Below are positions 55,521-64,000 of a stretch of 64,000 nt of DNA, one piece after another. Under the pieces are notes generated by a model. It was not told where the DNA came from and ran no database searches. It saw only the letters and a program-made list of their open reading frames with translations. The DNA is from Desulfosarcina widdelii. Lineage in GTDB: Bacteria > Desulfobacterota > Desulfobacteria > Desulfobacterales > Desulfosarcinaceae. The position numbers and the translations under genes were made by a program. Location of the stretch: positions 2,356,001 through 2,420,000 of the forward strand of contig NZ_AP021875.1 of assembly GCF_009688965.1 (NCBI RefSeq). Direction: 5' to 3'. Each line of letters starts with the position of its first letter. Positions within the stretch are counted from its first letter, which is position 1.

Positions 55521-55889
55521 TTACAGCACCTCGGGTGCCAGTGACACGATTTTCATAAATCGTTTGGCGCGCAGTTCGCGGGCCACGGGACCGAAAATAC
55601 GGGTACCCAGAGGTTCACGCTGGTTATTGATCAACACGGCGGAGTTGTCGTCAAAACGGATGTAGGACCCATCGGGCCGCCGGATTTCTTTCTTGGTCCG
55701 GACCACGACGGCCCGCAGAACGTCGCCCTTTTTGACTTTGGCATTGGGTATGGCTTCTTTTACGGTAACGACGATGATGTCTCCAATGCCGGCATACCGT
55801 CTTTTGGAGCCCCCCAGAACTTTGATGCAATATACCGCACGCGCACCCGAGTTGTCCGCCACCGTCAGTTTTGTTTCGGCCTGAATCAT
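55521..55889 (-). CDS. rplN: 50S ribosomal protein L14
   Basis: A 122-residue uL14, with [19 protein letters not shown] at the start and [24 protein letters not shown] at the end. It forms a bridge to the 30S subunit. Standard length and place. Confidence 0.97.
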   Translation of the reverse strand: MIQAETKLTVADNSGARAVYCIKVLGGSKRRYAGIGDIIVVTVKEAIPNAKVKKGDVLRAVVVRTKKEIRRPDGSYIRFDDNSAVLINNQREPLGTRIFGPVARELRAKRFMKIVSLAPEVL

Positions 55890-55907
55890 GTTTCTCGTCC
55901 TTTATGG

Positions 55908-56165
55908 CTATACGGCTTTTTCGATAATCTCGGTAACACGCCACCGCTTAAGCTTGCTGATCGGTCTGGACTCGGTAATCATCACCCGGTCTCCGATGTT
56001 GCAGATGTTTTCCTTGTCATGGGCGGCAAATTTGTTGCGGCGACGAATATATTTCTTGTACAGCGGATGCTTGACCAGCCGCTCCACCTGAACCACGGCG
56101 GTTTTGTCCATTTTGTCGCTAACCACGGTACCAATAAGTTGTCTTTTTATTCCGCGAGTTTTCAT
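55908..56165 (-). CDS. rpsQ: 30S ribosomal protein S17
   Basis: An 85-residue uS17 (OB fold): [29 protein letters not shown] and [23 protein letters not shown]. It sits 9 bp after rpmC in the S10 operon. Confidence 0.97.
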   Translation of the reverse strand: MKTRGIKRQLIGTVVSDKMDKTAVVQVERLVKHPLYKKYIRRRNKFAAHDKENICNIGDRVMITESRPISKLKRWRVTEIIEKAV

Positions 56166-56174
56166 GACCGTATC

Positions 56175-56378
56175 TTAGTCTTCTTCTTGGGGTTGGTTTT
56201 TGGCGTTCAGCACAGTTCTCAGCCGGGCAATATCCTTTTTGGTCTCCCCGATCTTTTTCGGATTTTCCAGTTGCCCGACTTCATGCTGAAACCGCAGATT
56301 GAACAGGGTTTCTTTCAACTCGGAGATCTTCTGCTGAATCTCTTCGGTACCGAGTTCCCTGATTTCACTGGCTTTCAT
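56175..56378 (-). CDS. rpmC: 50S ribosomal protein L29
   Basis: A 67-residue uL29, a two-helix protein near the exit tunnel: [40 protein letters not shown]. Its ATG overlaps the stop of rplP by one base (TAATG), so the two are translationally coupled. Confidence 0.96.
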   Translation of the reverse strand: MKASEIRELGTEEIQQKISELKETLFNLRFQHEVGQLENPKKIGETKKDIARLRTVLNAKNQPQEED

Positions 56379-56791
56379 TATAGCTCGCTCCTCTCCACAA
56401 ACCGGGTTTTTACGGGCAGCTTGTGGGCCGCAAGGCGCAACGCCTCCATGGCCATCTCCCGGCTGACTCCGGTCATTTCGTACAATACGCGTCCGGGACG
56501 GATTACGGCCACCCAGCCTTCCGGGGCGCCTTTTCCTTTACCCATTCGTACTTCGGCAGGTTTTTTGGTATAAGGTTTGTCGGGAAAAATCCGAATCCAG
56601 ATCTTACCACCCCTTTTGACGTGCCGGGTCATAGCGATACGCGCTGCCTCGATCTGCTTCGAGGAAATTTTTCCGCAATCAATGGCCTGCAGTCCGAACT
56701 CTCCGAAATTCAGGTCGCTGCCCCTGTAGGCGGCCCCCTTCATTCTTCCCTTCTGACTTTTGCGATATTTGACCTTTTTAGGGCTCAGCAT
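56378..56791 (-). CDS. rplP: 50S ribosomal protein L16
   Basis: A 137-residue uL16: [19 protein letters not shown] at the start, [23 protein letters not shown] and [28 protein letters not shown]. It organises the A site of the large subunit. It lies between rpsC and rpmC. Confidence 0.97.
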   Translation of the reverse strand: MLSPKKVKYRKSQKGRMKGAAYRGSDLNFGEFGLQAIDCGKISSKQIEAARIAMTRHVKRGGKIWIRIFPDKPYTKKPAEVRMGKGKGAPEGWVAVIRPGRVLYEMTGVSREMAMEALRLAAHKLPVKTRFVERSEL

Positions 56792-56809
56792 TTCTTGTCT
56801 CCCACGAGC

Positions 56810-57460
56810 TTAACCGCGTATTTCGGCTTGGTCTTTTTTAAGAATTTCCCCATGGAATACGAATACTTTGATTCCAACGATTCCATAGGTAGTGCGGGCT
56901 TCGGTGATACCGTAGTCAATGTCCGCACGCAGGGTGTGCAAGGGAACCCGGCCCTCGCGATACCATTCGGTACGGGCCATTTCCGCTCCACCAAGGCGGC
57001 CTGAACAAATAATCTTGACGCCTTGGGCCCCGAAGCGCATGGCAGAGGAAACGCCTCTTTTCATGGCTCTTCTGAAGGCTACGCGTCGTTCGATCTGCAT
57101 GGCGACGTTTTCGGCAACCAACTGAGCATCCACTTCCGGTTTCCTTACCTCCTGGATGTCAATCAAAACTTCCTGGCTCACACGGCCTTCGAGCTGTTTT
57201 TTGAGCTTTTCGATCTCAGAACCCTTTTTCCCGATGACGATACCGGGACGGGCGGTGAAGATCCGAAGTCGAACCCGCCGAGTGGATCGCTCGATTTCGA
57301 TTTTTGCTACGCCGGCATGATGGAGTTTTTCTTTGATGAACTTTCTGATCTGGTAGTCCTCAAAGATGTAATCCGAGTATTTCTTGCCTGCAAACCACCG
57401 GGATTCCCAAGTCTTTACGATTCCCAGCCTCAGTGAGATAGGGTTGACTTTCTGGCCCAA
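56810..57460 (-). CDS. rpsC: 30S ribosomal protein S3
   Basis: A 216-residue uS3 with a KH domain ([19 protein letters not shown]) and C-terminal motif [38 protein letters not shown]. It lines the mRNA entry. Gene order rplV-rpsC-rplP is standard. Confidence 0.97.
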   Translation of the reverse strand: MGQKVNPISLRLGIVKTWESRWFAGKKYSDYIFEDYQIRKFIKEKLHHAGVAKIEIERSTRRVRLRIFTARPGIVIGKKGSEIEKLKKQLEGRVSQEVLIDIQEVRKPEVDAQLVAENVAMQIERRVAFRRAMKRGVSSAMRFGAQGVKIICSGRLGGAEMARTEWYREGRVPLHTLRADIDYGITEARTTYGIVGIKVFVFHGEILKKDQAEIRG

Positions 57461-57471
57461 ACTATTCCTCC

Positions 57472-57813
57472 TTACTGTACGGAACCTTCTGCTAACACAA
57501 CGGTAATATGAGCGGTCTTTTTAAGTATCCGCGCCCCTCTGCCCCTGGCCCTCGCTTTAAAGCGCTTCATGGAGGGCCCCTGATCGACGATCAAATTGCT
57601 GACAATCAGATCGTCCACGTCAATACTGGTGTTCTGGTCTGCGTTAGCAACAGCGGATCGAACGATTTTTTCGACGATGCCAGCGGATTTCTGCGGCATG
57701 AATTTCAGTGCGTTAATAGCCGTCTCCGCGGGTTTCCCTTTGATGGCATCGACGATCATCCTCACTTTCTGAGGAGATATGCGCACATATCGTTGTGTAG
57801 CTCTGACCTCCAT
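57472..57813 (-). CDS. rplV: 50S ribosomal protein L22
   Basis: A 113-residue uL22, reading [29 protein letters not shown] and the tunnel-lining hairpin [27 protein letters not shown]. No unusual insertion in the hairpin is seen. Confidence 0.97.
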   Translation of the reverse strand: MEVRATQRYVRISPQKVRMIVDAIKGKPAETAINALKFMPQKSAGIVEKIVRSAVANADQNTSIDVDDLIVSNLIVDQGPSMKRFKARARGRGARILKKTAHITVVLAEGSVQ

Positions 57814-57829
57814 TTAGGGCCTTCCTTTT

Positions 57830-58111
57830 CTATCGTTTAACCTTGGATTTCCTATCCGCTGCATGTCCATAGTAGGTCCGCGTCGGAGAGAATTCACCCA
57901 GTTTGTGTCCAACCATGTTTTCCGTGACGAAAACGGGTAAAAACTTCCTGCCGTTATGCACTGCCAGGGTAAGGCCGACCATTTCCGGCAGGATGGTCGA
58001 GCGACGCGACCAGGTTTTGATGACCTGGTTGCTGCGGGAGCCCTGGGCTTCGTTCACTTTCCTTAATAATTTCTCTTCGATATAAGGACCTTTTTTTAAC
58101 GAACGTGGCAT
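57830..58111 (-). CDS. rpsS: 30S ribosomal protein S19
   Basis: A 93-residue uS19: [47 protein letters not shown] and [16 protein letters not shown]. It is in the 30S head with S13. Normal length; 16 bp before rplV. Confidence 0.97.
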   Translation of the reverse strand: MPRSLKKGPYIEEKLLRKVNEAQGSRSNQVIKTWSRRSTILPEMVGLTLAVHNGRKFLPVFVTENMVGHKLGEFSPTRTYYGHAADRKSKVKR

Positions 58112-58182
58112 GATTTCTCCTGCTGAATTGCCGTTTCAGGCCGAGCGGTCTGCAATTATCGATCCGCTCGAAAAGGGTTGCG

Positions 58183-59007
58183 CTATTTCGTTCGCCGTTT
58201 GACGATGAAGCGATCGGTACGTTTATTTTTGCGGGTGCGGTAGCCTTTGGTTGGCACACCCCAAGGCGAGCAGGGGTGCCTTCCGCCGGACGAACGCCCT
58301 TCGCCGCCGCCCATGGGATGGTCCACCGGGTTCATGGCCACGCCACGAACCTTGGGTCGGCGCCCTTTCCAGCGATTGCGTCCCGCTTTACCAAGCGATA
58401 CGTTCTCATGAGTGACATTGCCCAACTGCCCGACGGTAGCCTTGCAATTGAGCAGAACCATTCGAACCTCTCCCGACGGTAGTTTGACCAGCGCGTAGCG
58501 GTCCTCTTTAGCCATCAGTTGGGCAAAGGTTCCTGCGCTGCGGACAATTTGCCCGCCCTTGCCGATGCGCAACTCGATGTTGTGAATGTGCGTACCCAGC
58601 GGAATGTTGGCCAATGGCAGGGTGTTTCCGGGCTGAATGTCCGCATCCGGTCCAGACATCACGGTATCGCCCACGGAAAGTTTAAGCGGGGCGATAATGT
58701 ACCGCTTTTCTCCGTCGGCATAGTACAGCAGGGCGATGCGGGCAGAGCGGTTGGGGTCGTACTCGATGGTTGCGACCTTCGCCGGTACGCCGTCTTTGTC
58801 ACGTTTAAAATCGATGATACGGTAGTAGCGTTTGTGTCCACCACCGCGGCGCCGACTGGTAACGCGCCCGTTGGCATTGCGGCCACCAGTCTTTTTAAGA
58901 ATCCGAAGCAGACTTTTTTCGGGAGTCGTTTCGGTAATTTCTTCAAATCCGGGATAATTCTGGAAGCGGCGCCCCGGACTGGTCGGTTTCACTTTTTTTA
59001 CTGCCAT
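58183..59007 (-). CDS. rplB: 50S ribosomal protein L2
   Basis: A 274-residue uL2, a core protein of the peptidyl-transferase region. Typical parts: [40 protein letters not shown], and the conserved [24 protein letters not shown] with the functionally important His. It lies between rplW and rpsS. Confidence 0.97.
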   Translation of the reverse strand: MAVKKVKPTSPGRRFQNYPGFEEITETTPEKSLLRILKKTGGRNANGRVTSRRRGGGHKRYYRIIDFKRDKDGVPAKVATIEYDPNRSARIALLYYADGEKRYIIAPLKLSVGDTVMSGPDADIQPGNTLPLANIPLGTHIHNIELRIGKGGQIVRSAGTFAQLMAKEDRYALVKLPSGEVRMVLLNCKATVGQLGNVTHENVSLGKAGRNRWKGRRPKVRGVAMNPVDHPMGGGEGRSSGGRHPCSPWGVPTKGYRTRKNKRTDRFIVKRRTK

Positions 59008-59024
59008 CGTTAACCTCCTGGTGT

Positions 59025-59312
59025 CTAAACACCTTCGAAGAAATCAATACGTTCACCGGGCATCAGGGTCACAATGGCTTTCTTCCAGTCCTTGCGTTTC
59101 CCAAGAATCCGACCGCGTCGCTTGATTTTGCCTCTGATATGCATGGTGCGCGTCTTGGCCACCCTGACATTGAATATTTTCTCAACGGCCCGGGCAATCT
59201 CGACACGATTGGCGCTGCGATCCACCTCGAAGGAGATCTGATTGCTTTCCTCTTTCTGGATATTGGTCTTTTCGGTGATAACGGGTCTTTTAATGATATC
59301 GTACTGATTCAT
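59025..59312 (-). CDS. rplW: 50S ribosomal protein L23
   Basis: A 95-residue uL23: [48 protein letters not shown]. It is a docking point for trigger factor and SRP. Its ATG overlaps the stop of rplD by one base (TGATG). Confidence 0.96.
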   Translation of the reverse strand: MNQYDIIKRPVITEKTNIQKEESNQISFEVDRSANRVEIARAVEKIFNVRVAKTRTMHIRGKIKRRGRILGKRKDWKKAIVTLMPGERIDFFEGV

Positions 59313-59965
59313 CAGGCCAGCCTCCCCTCTATCCCTTCGATCGCCGGCTGAACAAGTACCAGCTTGGGGTATTTCAGGATATCATAGACATTCAGGCCCT
59401 GTGTCCGAAGGACCTTTACGCCGGGAACGTTGCGGGAGGACATTTCCAGCCGTTCGTTTTTCTCACCGGTTACAATCAGCGCTTTTTCCGCATTTAGCCC
59501 TTTGACGATTCCGGCGAAAACCTTGGTCTTGATTTCTTCCAGTTCGAACCGATCCACTACAACCAGCTGCTGTTCCTGAACCTTGCTCGTCAACGCCATT
59601 TTCAACGCCAGCTTGCGGACTTTTTTGGAAACCTTTTTCGAATAGTCCCGGGGATCGGGCCCGAATACGACGCCCCCTCCACGAAGGACCGGAGACTTGA
59701 TGTCACCCTTACGGGCACGACCGGTGCCCTTTTGCCGGTAAAGCTTGTGTCGGCTTCCCTTGACATCTGAGCGTCGCTTCACCGATGCCGTACCCGCCCG
59801 TCTGGCATTTAGCTGAGCCGTGACAACCTGGTGCAGCACGCTCTTTTTTACCGGAACGTTGAAGATTGCATCATTCAACTCGGCTTGCGAGACGACATCT
59901 CCATCTACATTTATTACATCCACAACAGCCATAATGTTCCTCGTTAACTGGCCTTTTGCCAACAC
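59312..59965 (-). CDS. rplD: 50S ribosomal protein L4
   Basis: A 217-residue uL4 with a tunnel loop [44 protein letters not shown] and the globular domain [10 protein letters not shown]. The protein in E. coli also represses the S10 operon. Normal length; it follows rplC after 54 bp. Confidence 0.97.
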   Translation of the reverse strand: MLAKGQLTRNIMAVVDVINVDGDVVSQAELNDAIFNVPVKKSVLHQVVTAQLNARRAGTASVKRRSDVKGSRHKLYRQKGTGRARKGDIKSPVLRGGGVVFGPDPRDYSKKVSKKVRKLALKMALTSKVQEQQLVVVDRFELEEIKTKVFAGIVKGLNAEKALIVTGEKNERLEMSSRNVPGVKVLRTQGLNVYDILKYPKLVLVQPAIEGIEGRLA

Positions 59966-60019
59966 ATGGGTGGAAGGAGAAAAATCCTGTCACCATTGCT
60001 GTGGCCTGAAGATCCCGCG

Positions 60020-60649
60020 CTAGGCAAACAGGATCTTGTTTATCGTTACGATGCCCGAACGGCTCCCGGGAAGGGGGCCTTTAAGGAGTATAAGATTCTC
60101 TTCGGGACGAATATCTACGATTTCCAGATTTCTGACCGTCTTGGTGTCTACCCCGTAGTGTCCGGGCATCCGCTTTCCCCGGATGACCTTTGCAGGCCAG
60201 GCGCTGCAGCCGATGGAACCGGGCGTCCGTTTGCTATGGGAGCCGTGGGTCATCCGCCCGCCGTTGAAGCCATGCCGCTTCATGACCCCGGAGAAACCCC
60301 GCCCCTTGGTGGTTCCGGTGACATTGACCTTCTCGCCGATTGCGAAAATTTCAGGGCCGATGGGCTGACCCAAGGTGTAGTCTTCCGGATTATCCACACC
60401 CACTTCCTTGAGCGTTTCGAAGCAGGTGTCGCCGGCTTTCTTGAAATGGCCTTTAAGCGGCTTGTTGGTGTTCTTTTCTTTTTTAGATCCGAATCCCAAC
60501 TGGAGGGCTTTATATCCGTCGGTCTCGTCTTTCTTGATCTGGGTGACCACGCAAGGGCCAACCTGCAAAACGGTAACAGGGATGTATTGCCCGTTGTCCC
60601 CGAACATGGATGTCATGCCCAGTTTTTTTCCTACCAGTCCTTTACACAT
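60020..60649 (-). CDS. rplC: 50S ribosomal protein L3
   Basis: A 209-residue uL3: GLVGKKLGMTSMFGDNGQYIPVTVLQ, GVMKRHGFNGGRMTHGSHSKRTPGSIG and the loop reaching the peptidyl-transferase centre KRMPGHYG. It is 15 bp after rpsJ. Confidence 0.97.
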   Translation of the reverse strand: MCKGLVGKKLGMTSMFGDNGQYIPVTVLQVGPCVVTQIKKDETDGYKALQLGFGSKKEKNTNKPLKGHFKKAGDTCFETLKEVGVDNPEDYTLGQPIGPEIFAIGEKVNVTGTTKGRGFSGVMKRHGFNGGRMTHGSHSKRTPGSIGCSAWPAKVIRGKRMPGHYGVDTKTVRNLEIVDIRPEENLILLKGPLPGSRSGIVTINKILFA

Positions 60650-60664
60650 CTCTCGTATCCCGTG

Positions 60665-60976
60665 TTAAAGTTTGATCTCCACATCGACGCCAGGAGACAA
60701 ATCCAGCTTCATCAGCGCATCCACGGTCTGCTGGGTCGGCTCAAGAATGTCCAGTAGCCGCTTATGGGTCCGCATTTCGAACTGCTCCCTGGATTTTTTA
60801 TCCACATGGGGAGATCGAAGGACACAGTATTTGTTGATGGTCGTCGGCAATGGTATGGGGCCGACAACTTTGGCACCGGTCTTCCGAGCTGTGTCGAAAA
60901 TATCACTGGCCGATTGATCCAGAAGCTTATGATCGTAGGCTTTAAGCCGGATCCTGATCTTGGAGTTCATTATCAT
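60665..60976 (-). CDS. rpsJ: 30S ribosomal protein S10
   Basis: A 103-residue uS10: [64 protein letters not shown]. The frame begins ATGATAATG; the first ATG is best spaced from AGAGAG. It is only 17 bp after tuf, so it has no separate S10 leader and is probably read from upstream. Confidence 0.96.
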   Translation of the reverse strand: MIMNSKIRIRLKAYDHKLLDQSASDIFDTARKTGAKVVGPIPLPTTINKYCVLRSPHVDKKSREQFEMRTHKRLLDILEPTQQTVDALMKLDLSPGVDVEIKL

Positions 60977-60993
60977 CGTTATCGACTCTCTTT

Positions 60994-62187
60994 TTATTCG
61001 ATTATCTCGCTGACGACACCGGCACCCACCGTGCGTCCGCCTTCGCGGATCGCAAAACGAAGCTCTTTCTCCATGGCGATCGGCGTGATCAACTCGGCCG
61101 TAATGGCAACGTTATCACCGGGCATTACCATCTCTACGCCTTCCGGAAGATTCAATATGCCCGTCACGTCCGTCGTCCGAAAATAAAATTGCGGACGATA
61201 TCCGTTGAAAAACGGCGTATGCCGGCCGCCCTCTTCCTTGCTCAGAATGTACGCCTCGGCCTTGAACTTCGTGTGCGGCGTGATCGATCCAGGCGCACTC
61301 ACCACCTGCCCGCGCTCCACCTCGTCGCGCTTGGTGCCGCGAAGCAGCACGCCGATATTGTCGCCCGCCTGTCCTTCGTCAAGCAGCTTGCGGAACATCT
61401 CCACGCCCGTACACACCGTCTTGGTCGTCTCGCGGATACCCACAATCTCCACGTTGTCGCCCACATGGATGATCCCGCGCTCCACACGACCGGTCACAAC
61501 CGTTCCCCGACCCGAAATGCTGAACACGTCCTCGATCGGCATCAGGAACGGTTTGTCCACATCGCGCTCCGGCTCCGGAATATAACTGTCGATCGCATCC
61601 AGAAGCTCGAAAATGCACTTGGCGTCTTCCGAATCCGGATCATCGCTCTCCAGCGCCTTGAGCGCGCTGCCGCGGATGATCGGCGTGTCGTCTCCAGGGA
61701 ACTCGTACTTGTCCAGAAGCTCGCGAAGCTCCAGCTCCACCAGCTCGATCAGCTCTTCGTCGTCCACCATGTCGCATTTGTTTAAAAAAACCACGATGCG
61801 CGGTACACCCACCTGACGGGCCAACAGGATGTGCTCGCGGGTCTGCGGCATCGGGCCGTCGTCGGCGCCCACCACCAGGATCGCCCCGTCCATCTGGGCG
61901 GCGCCGGTGATCATGTTCTTGATGTAGTCCGCATGGCCCGGGCAGTCCACATGCGCGTAATGGCGAGTGGCCGTCTCGTATTCCACGTGGGCCGTGGCGA
62001 TCGTGATCCCGCGCTCTTTTTCTTCAGGCGCCTTGTCGATCTGATCGAACGGAATAAAATCCGCCATCCCCTTCAACCCGCTCAACTTCGTGATCGCTGC
62101 CGTCAGGGTCGTCTTGCCATGGTCAATGTGACCGATGGTCCCTACGTTTACGTGCGGCTTCGTCCTCTCGAATTTTTCCTTCGCCAT
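60994..62187 (-). CDS. tuf: Elongation factor Tu
   Basis: A 397-residue GTPase that brings aminoacyl-tRNA to the ribosome. G motifs: [11 protein letters not shown] (P-loop), [28 protein letters not shown] and SALKAL. Domains 2 and 3 are complete. AGGAGG precedes the ATG. It directly follows rpsG with a 128-bp gap instead of fusA, and is followed by rpsJ. Confidence 0.98.
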   Translation of the reverse strand: MAKEKFERTKPHVNVGTIGHIDHGKTTLTAAITKLSGLKGMADFIPFDQIDKAPEEKERGITIATAHVEYETATRHYAHVDCPGHADYIKNMITGAAQMDGAILVVGADDGPMPQTREHILLARQVGVPRIVVFLNKCDMVDDEELIELVELELRELLDKYEFPGDDTPIIRGSALKALESDDPDSEDAKCIFELLDAIDSYIPEPERDVDKPFLMPIEDVFSISGRGTVVTGRVERGIIHVGDNVEIVGIRETTKTVCTGVEMFRKLLDEGQAGDNIGVLLRGTKRDEVERGQVVSAPGSITPHTKFKAEAYILSKEEGGRHTPFFNGYRPQFYFRTTDVTGILNLPEGVEMVMPGDNVAITAELITPIAMEKELRFAIREGGRTVGAGVVSEIIE

Positions 62188-62315
62188 CTCCCGGCCCTCC
62201 TGTTAACGGGGAGTATCACCCCAACAAGGCAAAAGGCTTTGATCGTCAGGCAATTGGCGGACCTGAGTGGCGCTCAAAACCTAGTGCAGATAATAGTATA
62301 TATGGATGTAAATCG

Positions 62316-62786
62316 TTACCAGCGGTAGTGGGCAAATGCCTTGTTGGCTTCTGCCATCTTGTGCGTATCCTCTCGCTTTTTCACCGATGCGCCGCGGCCA
62401 TTGGCGGCATCCATCAACTCACCGGCCAGTCTGGCACCGAAGCCTTTTTCGCCACGTCCGCGCGCATAGCTGATCACCCAGCGAATGCCAAGGGCTGTCC
62501 GCCGTGAAGGGCGGATTTCGGTCGGCACCTGATAAGTAGAACCACCGACACGACGGGATTTGACCTCGATCATGGGTTTGACATTTTCCAGGGCTTTTTC
62601 GAAAACCTTCAGCGGATCTTCATTGGTTTTCTCGCTGATAATATCGAAAGCCCCGTACAACAGTCCTTCAGCGGTACTTTTCTTTCCGTCGCGCATGATG
62701 GAGGCGACGAATTTCGAAACCAGCTTGCTGTTGTATTTGGCATCGGGAATAATGACCCGCACCGGCACTTCTCTTCTTCTGGGCAT
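62316..62786 (-). CDS. rpsG: 30S ribosomal protein S7
   Basis: A 156-residue uS7: [59 protein letters not shown] and the C-terminal [13 protein letters not shown]. It nucleates the 30S head. The gap after it, where fusA often lies, is AT-rich near 62280-62315 and could carry a tuf promoter. Confidence 0.97.
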   Translation of the reverse strand: MPRRREVPVRVIIPDAKYNSKLVSKFVASIMRDGKKSTAEGLLYGAFDIISEKTNEDPLKVFEKALENVKPMIEVKSRRVGGSTYQVPTEIRPSRRTALGIRWVISYARGRGEKGFGARLAGELMDAANGRGASVKKREDTHKMAEANKAFAHYRW

Positions 62787-62827
62787 AACTCACACCATTT
62801 TCAGTTAAAATTCAAAACTCGCCCGGC

Positions 62828-63199
62828 CTATTTGGGCCGCTTGGCACCGTATTTGGATCGACCCTGACGTCTCCCGTCGACGCCCAAAGTATCCAGGGTT
62901 CCGCGAACGATGTGATAGCGGACACCCGGTAAATCCTTGACCCGGCCGCCACGGACCAATACGACGGAGTGCTCCTGCAGATTGTGGCCGATTCCAGGGA
63001 TATAGGCGGTTACCTCCACACCGGTGGTCAGACGAACCCTGGCGACCTTACGCAAGGCCGAGTTGGGTTTTTTGGGCGTCGAAGTATACACACGGGTACA
63101 GACACCTCTTTTCTGAGGTGCACTTTTCAAAGCCGGCGTGGCCTTTTTCTTTTCGACCCGTTTCCGGCCCTTACGCACGAGCTGGTTGATTGTTGGCAT
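62828..63199 (-). CDS. rpsL: 30S ribosomal protein S12
   Basis: A 123-residue uS12 with the decoding motifs [17 protein letters not shown] and [25 protein letters not shown]. The Lys residues equivalent to E. coli K43 and K88 are wild type, so no streptomycin-resistance change is seen at those positions. It is 41 bp before rpsG. Confidence 0.97.
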   Translation of the reverse strand: MPTINQLVRKGRKRVEKKKATPALKSAPQKRGVCTRVYTSTPKKPNSALRKVARVRLTTGVEVTAYIPGIGHNLQEHSVVLVRGGRVKDLPGVRYHIVRGTLDTLGVDGRRQGRSKYGAKRPK

Positions 63200-63252
63200 A
63201 GCAATCCCTTTAGTAGTTCAGTTGCATCAATTTTCTTCGCGCACAGAAACCG

Positions 63253-63283
63253 CTTATGTATATTTTGCTTTTTTGTTTGTCAA
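63253..63283 (-). promoter_or_regulatory. Promoter candidate for the str/ribosomal operon
   Basis: On the minus strand TTGACA (63278-63283) is followed within 15-19 bases by an AT-rich stretch with TATACA and CATAAG (63253-63264). This lies between rpoC and rpsL in an otherwise GC-rich region, about 55 bases before rpsL. The exact -10 is not certain. Confidence 0.5.
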
Positions 63284-63311
63284 GGAAATTTTTAAACACG
63301 TTCCCAAGCTA

Positions 63312-64000
63312 TCATTCGCCATCACTGGCCGTTACGGCAATATCGCGGTACCGGGTAACGCCCGTTCCCGCCGGAATGATCCGGCCCATGATGACGTTTT
63401 CTTTCAGGCCCCGGAGTTGGTCCTCGGCTCCGGCAATGGCGGCATCGGTCAGCACCTTGGTGGTCTCCTGGAAGGAGGCCGCCGAAATAAAACTGTCCGT
63501 GCTGAGCGACGCTTTGGTAATCCCGAGGATCAGCGGTTCGGCGATGGCCGGCTTGCCGCCTTCGGCGACGATGGCCTCGTTGGCCTCTTCAAAGTTGATC
63601 TTATCCACCTGCTCCTCCAGAATGAAATCGGTATCGCCGATGTCCACCACTTTGACCCGCCGCATCATCTGACGCACGATCACTTCGATATGCTTGTCGT
63701 TGATGCGCACACCCTGGAGTCGGTAGACTTCCTGGACTTCATCCACCAGGTACTTGGCCAGGGCCACCTCACCCTTGATCTTGAGAATATCCTGGGGGTT
63801 GGCGGCACCGCCAATAAGTGGCTCTCCCGCCCGAATGTAATCCCCTTCGTAAACGTTGATATGCTTGCCTCTGGGAATCAGGTATTCTTTCTTTTCGCCG
63901 ACGTCTACCGGGGTGATGGTAACCCGCTGTTTTCCCTTTTTCGTGGCCTTGGCAATGGAAACGTACCCGTCGATCTCGCTGAGCACCGCCACCTCTTTCG
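63312..64000 (-). CDS. rpoC: RNA polymerase beta-prime subunit, C-terminal part (gene continues beyond window)
   Basis: The last about 228 codons of rpoC. Family landmarks: [43 protein letters not shown] and [25 protein letters not shown] with [16 protein letters not shown] near the end. The frame stays open to the window edge. The S12 gene follows 112 bp later, the usual rpoBC-str order. Confidence 0.96.
   Translation of the reverse strand, partial: KEVAVLSEIDGYVSIAKATKKGKQRVTITPVDVGEKKEYLIPRGKHINVYEGDYIRAGEPLIGGAANPQDILKIKGEVALAKYLVDEVQEVYRLQGVRINDKHIEVIVRQMMRRVKVVDIGDTDFILEEQVDKINFEEANEAIVAEGGKPAIAEPLILGITKASLSTDSFISAASFQETTKVLTDAAIAGAEDQLRGLKENVIMGRIIPAGTGVTRYRDIAVTASDGE

Noticed and set aside
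1..64000. tRNA, rRNA, CRISPR arrays, insertion sequences, phage genes
   Set aside because: None was recognised on reading through; a covariance-model or repeat search would be needed to exclude small RNAs.

Overview
The window looks like a chromosomal segment of a large-genome anaerobic deltaproteobacterium (Desulfobacterota, probably Desulfobacterales, close to Desulfosarcina or Desulfococcus). This is an inference from gene content: many sensor kinases and sigma-54 activators, a TRAP transporter beside a biotin-dependent glutaconyl-CoA decarboxylase subunit, and zinc-type S4, S14 and L36 ribosomal proteins. Base composition is GC-rich in genes and AT-rich between them. No rRNA, tRNA, CRISPR array, transposase or phage gene was seen.

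Layout. (1) 1-6295: a lipoprotein with duplicated DUF1254/DUF1214 modules (cut by the window start), a PafA-type alkaline phosphatase, a relic of a cysteine-rich secreted protein, a small conserved protein, then on the other strand a TolB-like/TPR regulator-like protein and a MIF-family tautomerase. (2) 6374-16929: eleven co-directional genes for envelope proteins: a BamA/TamA-like barrel, a SYLF protein, two other barrels, an MscS channel, an arylsulfatase, two lipoproteins, an ABM-fold protein, a four-helix membrane protein and a small secreted protein. Just upstream lie a strong -24/-12 (sigma-54) promoter candidate (17214-17229), an intrinsic terminator (17312-17360) and a 1213-residue sigma-54 activator (17362-21003) with four tandem copies of one sensor module. 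This activator-terminator-promoter-operon arrangement is the most interesting unit here. (3) 20981-26690: decayed signalling genes (a kinase C-terminus relic, an orphan sensor-module fragment), a small secreted protein, and an intact ACT-kinase-kinase-response regulator operon. (4) 26887-33434: a small secreted protein, a BarA-like hybrid kinase, a second multidomain kinase and a divergent diguanylate cyclase. (5) 33525-40687: threonine catabolism (kbl, tdh), an LplT-type transporter/acyltransferase fusion overlapping a lipase-like gene, and a divergent unusual sigma-54 regulator with a small membrane protein. (6) 40915-46346: gcdA, a carboxymuconolactone decarboxylase-like protein and a DctPQM TRAP transporter. 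(7) 46598-64000: the ribosomal superoperon read toward the window start: rpoC (3' end), rpsL, rpsG, tuf, the S10, spc and alpha operons, ending with rplQ and a terminator. fusA, adk and map are absent from their common places.

How the genes fit together (inference): the four-module sensor protein would activate a sigma-54 promoter in response to an unknown cue and switch on a set of exported or membrane proteins that hydrolyse sulfate esters, protect against osmotic change and remodel the envelope. The kinase clusters supply other signalling. The TRAP-gcdA cluster suggests import of an organic acid that is degraded through glutaconyl-CoA. The ribosomal block is ordinary housekeeping and gives the phylogenetic anchor.
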